From positions 1-39,433 of the forward strand of contig SVIE01000006.1 in the NCBI GenBank assembly GCA_015069625.1: 39,433 nucleotides of DNA, given 5' to 3'. The notes beneath the pieces are model-generated. The model had not been told where the DNA came from. It ran no database searches and saw only the letters and a program-made list of their open reading frames with translations. Both the position numbers and the translations under genes were made by a program. Numbering within the stretch: the first letter of the stretch is position 1; each line of letters opens with the position of its first letter. This DNA comes from Clostridiales bacterium (lineage in GTDB: Bacteria; Bacillota; Clostridia; Christensenellales; Borkfalkiaceae). Below are positions 14,120-21,602 of this stretch, piece after piece.

Positions 14120-17056
14120 CTATTTTTTACGCTTTTTTGCAACAACAAAACCAGCACCTAAAATAGCAATCATTGAAGGAATCAACACACTTCCGATAGC
14201 ACTTCCGCAACCACCTTTCGGTTCTTCTGGCTCGTCTGGCACTTCTGGATCTGCAGAACTGCTCGAATCGGTTACGTTGATAACACAACCAACTTTAACT
14301 CTACCATCTGCGGACTCAACAAATATCGCCGTTGAGCCTTCCCCTACTGCCGTTACGTTTCCGTTTGCATCAACTGTTACAATCGACTCGTCATTAGAAC
14401 TCCAAACAAGGTTCTTGTTCGTTGCATTAGTCGGTGTGATTGTTGCCATAAGTTGATAGGTTTCACCAACTTCTAAATCAACACTACTTGTGTTAAGTTG
14501 AATATCGGTTACAGCAACGTCTTCAGGTTCTTCTGGCTCGTCTGGGTTAACAGGCGGGTCAACAGGATCTTCGGGATCGGTAGGATCTTCGGGGTCAACA
14601 GGCGGGTCAACAGGATCTTCGGGATCGGTAGGATCTTCAGGGTTAACAGGCGGGTCAACAGGATCTTCGGGATCGGTTTCCACAGGGGTTGCCGTCCACT
14701 TCGCAACAAGGGTAATGTTGCCCGTTACTTCTGTTGTGAAATCGTATTCAACGTCATCTAAGAACCAACCTGCAAATGCAAAGGTGTATTCTGCCGTTGC
14801 ATCTTTTGTGGGCGCAGTAGGTTCTGTGAACGTTAAACCGTATTCTTTGGTTTGACTACCTACTACCGTTCCACCGTTAGAATTAAAGGTTACCGTATAA
14901 GTATTCTTTGTTTCAGTCCATTTTGCAACAAGGGTAATGTTGCCCGTTACTTCTGTTGTGAAATCGTATTCAACGCCATCTAACGTCCAACCTGCAAACG
15001 TAAAGGTGTATTCTGCTGTTGCACTCTTTGTGGGTGCGGTAGGTTCGGTGAACGTTAAACCATATTCTTTGGTTTCCCTATCTACTACCGTTCCACCGTT
15101 AGAATTAAACGTTACGGTGTATGTGTTTTTGGTTTCAGTCCATTTTGCAACAAGGGTTATATTTCCCGTTACAAGCGTATTGAAATCATAATCTTCGCCA
15201 TCTAACGTCCAACCTGCAAATGCAAAAGTATATTCTGCCGTTGCACTCTTTGTTGGATCGGTAGGTTCAGCAAACGTTAAACCGTACTCAACTGTTTCAC
15301 TATCTACTGCCGTTCCACCATTAGAATTAAACGTTACCGTGTAAGTGTTTTTAGTTTCAGTCCATTTTGCAACAAGGGTTATATCTCCCGTTACAAGCGT
15401 ATTGAAATCATAATCTTCGTCATCTAACGTCCAACCTGCAAACGTAAAGGTATATTCTGCCGTTGCACTCTTTGTTGGTGCGGTTGGCTCAGCAAACGTT
15501 AAGCCGTATTCTTTGGTTTCAGGTGCAACCGCACTTCCACCGTTAGAATCATACGTTACGGTGTATGTGTTCTTTGTTTCAGTCCATTTTGCAACGAGCG
15601 TGATATTTCCCGTTACAAGCGTATCGAAATCGTAATCTGCACCGTTAAGCGTCCAACCTGCAAACGTAAAGGTATATTCTGCCGTTGCACTCTTTGTTGG
15701 TGCGGTAGGTTCTGCGACCTTCGTTCTTTCTTCAACCGTTTTAGACTCAACAGCCGTACCACCGTTAGAATCAAAGGTTACCGTGTAATTTTGGTTTTGA
15801 TAAACACTAAATCCCTGCCCACCATTAGTTGTTGTTGCGCTTGCGTTAGTTACAATGTAAGCAACGGTTTCAGGAATTCTATACGCCTTAGTACCGAGTA
15901 AAACATAACTTCCCTCTCTTATGGTAAACTTATCGCCAACTTCCGCATAATACGGGTTAGCCAAGCCTTTGTCTGCAAGACGGATAACAAACCTTCCCGA
16001 TACGTCGGTACAGGTTAAATCTGCAAGGCTACCCATTGTGCCGTTTGCTTTTACGTAATCCATGTTCATTGTAGAACTATAATCTGCGTACTGAGTAAAC
16101 GTTACACCTGCGGGCATATTAAAGATAACGTCGATTGTAGGTGCTCCCCATGCAGTATCGTTGTACAAGTAAATCCCTGCAATACTTACGTCAGTATATT
16201 CGTAACTGTCCGCACTAAGAACGAAAGATAAATCTGTTCCTTGACAAATATACACAAGGTCTCGTTTAACTTGATAGCCGTTCCAAACAAGCCCCGCCTT
16301 AATAGTTAAAATATCCCCTACTTGATAATCTTGGCCATTAGAATCCACGAATAAATATTGCTCTCTATATCTAACTGAAAACAACTTATCGTTGCCTTGA
16401 CTATCCGTGTAAGAAATCAATCTCTTATCAACTTCTAAAAAGTTAAGTGCCGATGGATTAGCGCTATCGTTTTTATGATTGCCAATCATGAAGTTATCAA
16501 GGGCAGGTATAGATGGCCCCATTTCAACAAGCACCGCTCTCCAAGCAGCACTTTGAACTACGTTAACTGGAATAATTTCCGCTTTATTAGTATCTATTCC
16601 TTCGTGATAAATATAAGAAGATGGTTTTTCCGTGTACCATGCGGTTTCAGGATTCTCACCGCAATTAAACATTAAATCTTCTTTCATTTCCTTGCCGTTC
16701 CAACTAAAACCTGCTTTAATTAACAGTTTGTCGCCGTTTGCAGGGGTTACGTTACGGATTGCAAAACTAGTACCACACGTTTCAAGTTTGGTAAGTTTAT
16801 TATTTCCACTAGCATCCGTATAAGTAACGTAATTGGAAGTGAATTCTATCCAGTAGGTTTCGTTTACCCCATCGTAAAATTCGCCCATATTAACAACAAC
16901 GCCAGACGTGCCATTGCCGATATCGCTCATGTACGCTACGCCAACAACACTTATAGCCCCCGTATTGTTATTTTGAGCGCTTGCCGTAAGCCCAACCATT
17001 CCTAGTGAGCATACAATCAGTAATGCGGAAAAAAACGTTATTAGTTTCTTTCTCAT
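14120..17056 (-). CDS. Secreted InlB-repeat and Big_2 surface protein, second paralog
   Basis: The 978-residue protein starts with a signal peptide (about 1-27). Residues 33-402 hold three copies of the same unrecognised N-terminal domain, with LETCGTSFAIRN in copy 1 and GDILTIKAGLVWNGYQVK in copy 2. Five InlB repeats follow (from about 424), nearly identical to each other with TETKNTYTV junctions. Then come a D/P/E-rich linker (PVDPPVNPEDPT repeats), a Big_2 bacterial immunoglobulin-like domain at about 847-930 (VAVTDIQLNTSS, GETYQLMATITPTNA, WSSNDESIVTVDANGNVTA), and the tail EEPKGGCGS (C950), a helix and KKRKK. It has its own promoter and terminator. Probably a surface adhesin or matrix component; the target is unknown. 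Confidence 0.88.
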   Translation of the reverse strand: MRKKLITFFSALLIVCSLGMVGLTASAQNNNTGAISVVGVAYMSDIGNGTSGVVVNMGEFYDGVNETYWIEFTSNYVTYTDASGNNKLTKLETCGTSFAIRNVTPANGDKLLIKAGFSWNGKEMKEDLMFNCGENPETAWYTEKPSSYIYHEGIDTNKAEIIPVNVVQSAAWRAVLVEMGPSIPALDNFMIGNHKNDSANPSALNFLEVDKRLISYTDSQGNDKLFSVRYREQYLFVDSNGQDYQVGDILTIKAGLVWNGYQVKRDLVYICQGTDLSFVLSADSYEYTDVSIAGIYLYNDTAWGAPTIDVIFNMPAGVTFTQYADYSSTMNMDYVKANGTMGSLADLTCTDVSGRFVIRLADKGLANPYYAEVGDKFTIREGSYVLLGTKAYRIPETVAYIVTNASATTTNGGQGFSVYQNQNYTVTFDSNGGTAVESKTVEERTKVAEPTAPTKSATAEYTFTFAGWTLNGADYDFDTLVTGNITLVAKWTETKNTYTVTYDSNGGSAVAPETKEYGLTFAEPTAPTKSATAEYTFTFAGWTLDDEDYDFNTLVTGDITLVAKWTETKNTYTVTFNSNGGTAVDSETVEYGLTFAEPTDPTKSATAEYTFAFAGWTLDGEDYDFNTLVTGNITLVAKWTETKNTYTVTFNSNGGTVVDRETKEYGLTFTEPTAPTKSATAEYTFTFAGWTLDGVEYDFTTEVTGNITLVAKWTETKNTYTVTFNSNGGTVVGSQTKEYGLTFTEPTAPTKDATAEYTFAFAGWFLDDVEYDFTTEVTGNITLVAKWTATPVETDPEDPVDPPVNPEDPTDPEDPVDPPVDPEDPTDPEDPVDPPVNPDEPEEPEDVAVTDIQLNTSSVDLEVGETYQLMATITPTNATNKNLVWSSNDESIVTVDANGNVTAVGEGSTAIFVESADGRVKVGCVINVTDSSSSADPEVPDEPEEPKGGCGSAIGSVLIPSMIAILGAGFVVAKKRKK

Positions 17057-17073
17057 ACTCTTTTCCTCCTAAC

Positions 17074-17134
17074 GATTATATTAAAATATAATCAAGTTAA
17101 AAATTATTATATCATACGCTAATATAAATTTCAA
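17074..17134 (-). promoter_or_regulatory. Promoter and leader hairpin of the second InlB-repeat gene
   Basis: Minus-strand TTGAAA (17129-17134), 17-bp spacer ending TATGA, TATAAT (17106-17111). The leader has a near-perfect inverted repeat GATTATATT/AATATAATC (17074-17093) directly before CGTTAGGAGGA. Confidence 0.8.
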
Positions 17135-17180
17135 TATCAAATTTCATTTTTTGTCAAAATATGATATATTCAAACAAAAA

Positions 17181-17208
17181 AACACCGAGACGTGAAAGTC
17201 TCGGTGTT
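17181..17208 (-). terminator. Terminator of the first InlB-repeat gene
   Basis: Stem AACACCGAGAC / GTCTCGGTGTT, 6-base loop, followed on the minus strand by seven T. Confidence 0.9.
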
Positions 17209-17225
17209 AATTTTTTTATCAACGA

Positions 17226-20200
17226 TTATGCTCTTCTTTTCTTAAATACAATAGCAATAACTGCTACAATAAGTGCTATAATTGAAGGAATAATCATACC
17301 AGTAAGAGTGCTTCCGCATCCGCCTTTTGGTTCTTCAGGTTGTTCAGGATCAGTAGGATCTTCTGGATCGGTAGGATCTTCTGGGTCAACAGGTGGATCT
17401 ACTGGGTCTTCAGGTTCAGTAGGATCTTCTGGATCAACAGGTGGATCTACGGGATCTTCAGGATCGGTAGGATCTTCTGGATCAACAGGTGGATCTACGG
17501 GATCTTCAGGTTCAGTAGGATCTTCTGGATCAACAGGTGGATCTACGGGATCTTCAGGTTCGGTAGGATCTTCTGGATCAACAGGTGGATCTACAGGATC
17601 TTCAGGTTCAGTAGGATCTTCTGGATCAACAGGTGGATCTACGGGATCTTCAGGTTCGGTAGGATCTTCTGGATCAACAGGTGGATCTACAGGGTCTTCA
17701 GGTTCAGCAGGAGCAACAACTTCTACGGTCATTGTTGCTTCTAAACCTTCATATTTAACCGTGATATTAACTGTTCCGATAAGTTCTTCACCAAATATGT
17801 AGTTAATAGGATCTACGATTTGTTCTTCGTTATACCAGTATTCAACGATACCTGCATTTACAGTTTCGGTTGAATCGTCATCATAAGTGAGCGTGATAGA
17901 AATGCCAGCAGGATTAATCTTTTCGCCTACGGTAATCGTTCCTGTGTAAGTTGCCGTTAAAGTTTCGGGAACAGGATCAGCAACAACAGGCGTTTCCGTC
18001 CATCCAGCAACAAGTTCAATATTACCAGTAACAAGCGTTGCGAAATCATATTCAACGCCTTCTAAGAACCAACCTGCAAATTCATAGGTGTATTCCGCAT
18101 CAGCATCTCTCGTGGGGTTAGCAGGCTCGGTGAACGTTAAGCCATATTCAACAGTTTCAGATTCAACAGCCGTTCCGCCGTTAGAATCATAAGTTACCGT
18201 GTAACTATTTTTCGTTTCCGTCCATTTTGCAACGAGAGTGATGTTTTTGGTTACAGGCGCTTCAAAATCATAATCTGCGTTGTTAAGCGTCCAACCAGCA
18301 AACGTGTAAGTGTATTCTGCCGTTGCATCCTTTGTGGGAGCAGATGGTTCAACAACTACGGTGTTTGCTTCAACGTTTACGATTTCTTCGTCGGTAAATA
18401 CACCACCGTTTGCATCAAACGTTACGGTAAATTCAAATCCAGGAATATATTCCCAAATTGCATATAAATGCATGTCAGAAGTTACGTTGTAGGTTTCAGT
18501 AGTAATAATTTCACCATCAGTCGTAAGCGACCAACCTTTGAATTGTTTACCTTCAGGTGCTTTGAACGTACATTCTGGTAAAGTATATTCACCAACGTAT
18601 TGTACGCCATAAGCCGTACCGTCACCGGTATTAGCAGCTATTACAATTTGATATCCTACAATACGAACACGCATTTTAGCTTCTAATCCTTGGTATTTAA
18701 CCGTGATATCCTTAAAGCCAATGAGTTCTACGCCAAATATGTAGTTAATCGGATCTTCAATTCTTGTGTCTTCATACCAGTATTCAACAGCGCCTGCACT
18801 TACAGGTTCGGTTGAATCATCACTATAAGTAAGAGTGATTGAAATACCTGCAGGATTAATCTTTTCTCCTACGAAAATGTCTTCTCCAGTATAAGTTGCC
18901 GTTAACGTTTCAGGAACGGGTGCAGGAGCAACTACTTCTACGGTCATTATGGTTTCTAAACCTGCATATTTAACCGTGATATTAACTGTTCCGATAAGTT
19001 CTTCACCAAATACGTAGTTAATAGGATCTACGATTTGTTCTTCGTTATACCAGTATTCAACGATACCTGCATTTACAGTTTCGGTTGAATCGTCATCATA
19101 AGTGAGTACGATTGAAATGCCAGCAGGATTAATCTTTTCGCCTGCCGTAATCGTTCCCGTGTAAGTTGCCGTTAACGTTTCGGGAACAGGCTCAGCAACA
19201 ACAGGTGTTGCCGTCCAATCTGCAACAAGAGTGATATCTCCCGTTACAAGAGCATCAAAATCATATGCTTCGCCGCCTAAGAGCCAGCCTGCAAATTCAT
19301 AAGTGAATTCTGCATCTGCATCTTTGGTGGGATTAGAAGGAATTTCAACTTTATCACCCGTCCAAATAGTTTGAGATGCTTCGCCAACAAGCGTTCCGCC
19401 ATTAGCATCAAACGTTATGGTGTTTTCTTTATAAACGTCTAAAATACAAGAATTAGTAGATAATAAAATGTAAGTCAAATCAGCATCAATAGCGTAAACT
19501 TCACCACCGTCTGCAATATATGAACCAGCCTTAATCGTAAACTTATCACCCACACTTGCTACAAACGTGCTATCTGTTACGGTAGGTCTGATAAGGAAGT
19601 TGTTGCTTCCTTCACCTAAATAAGTAAATTCTGGAAGATTTACCGCTTCACCACCTACAGCTTGATATTCCATTTTAACGCCGTCTAAAGCATTTGTATA
19701 TTGAGCTAAATTAATAGCTCCACCACCAATATTTAAAGTAACCTGTAATGCAGGAGTGCCCCATTCCGTAGCGAAGAAACGCACTTCGTTTACAGACATA
19801 TCTAAAGCTTCGTCAGTATTAACTTTTAGTGACCAAAAACCATTCGTTTTATATTCGTAAATTACGTCTTCTTTTAATTCGTAATCACCGAAAGAAAGCC
19901 CTGCTTTCAAAATTATGGTGTCACCAAGTGCGATTGCGTAATCTTCACCAGTTGTTCTGTTGATTGCAATACTTGTTCCGCAAGTTTCAACTGAAGTTAC
20001 AGCAACGGGGTCTCCATCCTTGTTAATTATTTCAACGTAATCGGTTGCGCCTGGAATTGCCGTCCAGTATCCACCAGTGTTGATAGGATTAACGTCAACG
20101 ATAATCATCTTGCCATAACCATCAAGAAGAGTGCCTGTGTCAACGTTATTCTGTACTGAAACTACGTTGAAAGCAGTTTTTTCAATTTCTTCCCCTTCTG

Positions 20201-20657
20201 CATTTGCGACCTTAACGAAAGGTGCTCCTTCGGTTTCGTATTTATAGTGAACGTCTTCTTTAAATTCGTAGTCGCCGATTACCCAACCAGCCTTAAACGT
20301 AATAATATCGCCAACGCTAATTATATACGACTGCATTCTATTAACTGCAATGCTATTTCCACAACTTTCAACGTACGTTGCATTTTGCACTCCAGTACTA
20401 GTGGTAATAATAACGTTTTCCGTTCCACCAGGAATAGCAGTCCACCAATTACCTGTTGCCGTATTAGTGTCAAAGTTAACTGCAACTAACACCTTGTTGC
20501 CATAGCCAGCAGCAGGCATTGTATCTGGGTCGTAGTTAACGTTTGCTATTTCAATAGCCGTCTTCGAGTCATCAAGCGCACTTACCGACATACCCACCGC
20601 ACCAAGCGAACACGCAATTAAAAGTGCAGAGAATATTGCCAAAAGTTTCTTCTTCAT
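17226..20657 (-). CDS. Secreted InlB-repeat and Ig-like surface protein, first paralog
   Basis: At 1143 residues this is the largest of the three. A signal peptide (about 1-27) is followed to residue 400 by three copies of the unrecognised domain (VESCGNSIAVNR in copy 1, VETCGTSIAINR in copy 2, GDKFTIKAGSYI in copy 3). An InlB repeat (about 411-485) precedes two Ig-like units starting VPETLTATYTG and containing GEKINPAGISI and INITVKY-like ends. A divergent repeat, two more InlB repeats and a third Ig-like unit follow. Residues 991-1102 are seven copies of a 16-residue D/P/E unit, probably a wall-spanning stalk. The tail is EEPKGGCGS (C1114), a helix and KKRRA. It has its own promoter, structured leader and terminator. 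Confidence 0.88.
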   Translation of the reverse strand: MKKKLLAIFSALLIACSLGAVGMSVSALDDSKTAIEIANVNYDPDTMPAAGYGNKVLVAVNFDTNTATGNWWTAIPGGTENVIITTSTGVQNATYVESCGNSIAVNRMQSYIISVGDIITFKAGWVIGDYEFKEDVHYKYETEGAPFVKVANAEGEEIEKTAFNVVSVQNNVDTGTLLDGYGKMIIVDVNPINTGGYWTAIPGATDYVEIINKDGDPVAVTSVETCGTSIAINRTTGEDYAIALGDTIILKAGLSFGDYELKEDVIYEYKTNGFWSLKVNTDEALDMSVNEVRFFATEWGTPALQVTLNIGGGAINLAQYTNALDGVKMEYQAVGGEAVNLPEFTYLGEGSNNFLIRPTVTDSTFVASVGDKFTIKAGSYIADGGEVYAIDADLTYILLSTNSCILDVYKENTITFDANGGTLVGEASQTIWTGDKVEIPSNPTKDADAEFTYEFAGWLLGGEAYDFDALVTGDITLVADWTATPVVAEPVPETLTATYTGTITAGEKINPAGISIVLTYDDDSTETVNAGIVEYWYNEEQIVDPINYVFGEELIGTVNITVKYAGLETIMTVEVVAPAPVPETLTATYTGEDIFVGEKINPAGISITLTYSDDSTEPVSAGAVEYWYEDTRIEDPINYIFGVELIGFKDITVKYQGLEAKMRVRIVGYQIVIAANTGDGTAYGVQYVGEYTLPECTFKAPEGKQFKGWSLTTDGEIITTETYNVTSDMHLYAIWEYIPGFEFTVTFDANGGVFTDEEIVNVEANTVVVEPSAPTKDATAEYTYTFAGWTLNNADYDFEAPVTKNITLVAKWTETKNSYTVTYDSNGGTAVESETVEYGLTFTEPANPTRDADAEYTYEFAGWFLEGVEYDFATLVTGNIELVAGWTETPVVADPVPETLTATYTGTITVGEKINPAGISITLTYDDDSTETVNAGIVEYWYNEEQIVDPINYIFGEELIGTVNITVKYEGLEATMTVEVVAPAEPEDPVDPPVDPEDPTEPEDPVDPPVDPEDPTEPEDPVDPPVDPEDPTEPEDPVDPPVDPEDPTEPEDPVDPPVDPEDPTDPEDPVDPPVDPEDPTEPEDPVDPPVDPEDPTDPEDPTDPEQPEEPKGGCGSTLTGMIIPSIIALIVAVIAIVFKKRRA
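17352..17687 (-). repeat. 48-bp coding tandem repeat, seven copies
   Basis: The DNA encoding residues 991-1102 of the first InlB-repeat protein consists of seven 48-bp units, each giving DPPVDPEDPT followed by E/D-PEDPV. Units differ by a few mostly synonymous bases, so recent slippage or unequal crossing-over is likely. The opposite strand stays open, creating false reading frames. Confidence 0.9.
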
Positions 20658-20675
20658 GCTTCCTCCTTTTTCGAG

Positions 20676-20744
20676 CCATTAATGCCGGATATTGCGTTTT
20701 ACAAAAAACGCAATAGGGCTAGCCCTAATTTTAATTTTTAATGG
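20676..20744 (-). promoter_or_regulatory. Branched RNA leader of the first InlB-repeat gene
   Basis: The transcript leader can fold into a three-way shape. An outer 7-bp stem pairs 20676-20682 with 20738-20744. Inside it are a perfect 10-bp stem with a 4-base loop (20691-20714) and AGGG-CTAG-CCCT (20715-20726). It ends about 18 bases before the start codon, near the AGGAGGA site. I do not recognise a known riboswitch class. Confidence 0.55.
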
Positions 20745-20780
20745 TTACTAGCAATTTGCTTTTCAACCATCTCTTGATAT

Positions 20781-20809
20781 ATTATATCACACGCACACGC
20801 ACGATTCAA
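20781..20809 (-). promoter_or_regulatory. Promoter of the first InlB-repeat gene
   Basis: Minus-strand TTGAAT (20804-20809), 17-bp spacer ending GTGTGA, TATAAT (20781-20786). The predicted leader is about 117 bases. The rest of the 325-bp gap (20810-20919) is AT-rich with no gene that I see. Confidence 0.8.
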
Positions 20810-20919
20810 TATTCATTTTAAAATTTTTTGCTTAAAAATTGCATGATATTTATTATTTTTTATACTAAACACAGATAAATTTAACTTTTTATATTGTTTT
20901 AAAATACAACCAAAAACAA

Positions 20920-20947
20920 AAAACCGCCTTAATCACAAAGCGGTTTT
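20920..20947 (-). terminator. Terminator of the uvrC-HAD-lon-engB operon
   Basis: Stem AAAACCGC / GCGGTTTT with further TT/AA pairing inside; a run of six T follows on the minus strand. Confidence 0.8.
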
Positions 20948-20982
20948 TATTACATTATATATAAATATATAAAATATAAAAT

Positions 20983-21594
20983 TTATTCTTCAATTTCGGT
21001 ATCGCCCGATTTTTCTCCGTGCATTGAAATGATTTTTTCTATTTCAGATAAAAGCTTATCTTTTCCAAAGCCTGTTTCCGAAGATACGGGAGTAATATCC
21101 CCTGCCCCAACTTTCAAATCGGAAGCAACCTTAAATGCTTGCGGTTTAACTTTGCTTTTTCCAAGCTTATCCGCCTTAGTTGCAATAAGCGAAAAGGGAA
21201 GCGCATAATGATATGCATAATTCACCATGCCCTTATCTTCTTCGGTGGGATTATGGCGAATATCCACCAAAATAAACAAGTGATCTAGTGGAACGTCAGA
21301 GAAAAACTTATCCATAAGTTTTCCCCATTTTGCCTTTTCTTCCTTGCTAACCTTTGCAAAGCCGTACCCAGGTAAATCTGCAAGAATAAACTCCCCGAAA
21401 TCGAAGTAGTTTATAAGCCTTGTTCTACCGGGGGTAACCGACGTTCTTGCAAGTTTTTTTTGATTTGCAAGCATGTTTATAAGCGAACTTTTACCAACGT
21501 TACTTTTGCCCGCAACGGCAATAATCGGCTTATCCGTTTTTAAAAACTTATCCGCACTTGCAACGGAAGTTATAAACATTGCATTTATCTTCAT
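20983..21594 (-). CDS. engB: Ribosome biogenesis GTP-binding protein EngB (YsxC/YihA)
   Basis: This 203-residue GTPase belongs to the TrmE-Era-EngA-EngB group and is needed for late assembly of the 50S subunit. The P-loop GKSNVGKS is at 29-36, the G2 region TPGRTR follows, DLPGYGFA (from 73) is the G3 motif, and TKAD is G4. Length is normal. The ATG lies 8 bases after the lon stop and lacks a clear ribosome binding site, so translation is probably coupled to lon. lon-engB adjacency is common in Firmicutes. The C-terminal tail is short and acidic. Confidence 0.95.
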   Translation of the reverse strand: MKINAMFITSVASADKFLKTDKPIIAVAGKSNVGKSSLINMLANQKKLARTSVTPGRTRLINYFDFGEFILADLPGYGFAKVSKEEKAKWGKLMDKFFSDVPLDHLFILVDIRHNPTEEDKGMVNYAYHYALPFSLIATKADKLGKSKVKPQAFKVASDLKVGAGDITPVSSETGFGKDKLLSEIEKIISMHGEKSGDTEIEE

Positions 21595-21602
21595 AGTACT
21601 AG

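Noticed and set aside
17352..17687. Possible CRISPR array
   Set aside because: The 48-bp units are contiguous with no unique spacers and encode an in-frame repeat.
17161..17802. Plus-strand frame of 213 codons made of SSGSTGGSTG repeats
   Set aside because: It is the antisense of the 48-bp D/P/E repeat in the first surface-protein gene, with no ribosome binding site and a composition fully explained by the other strand.
10755..20657. LPXTG sortase substrates
   Set aside because: No LPXTG-like motif precedes the C-terminal helices; the conserved residues are K-G-x-C-G-S.
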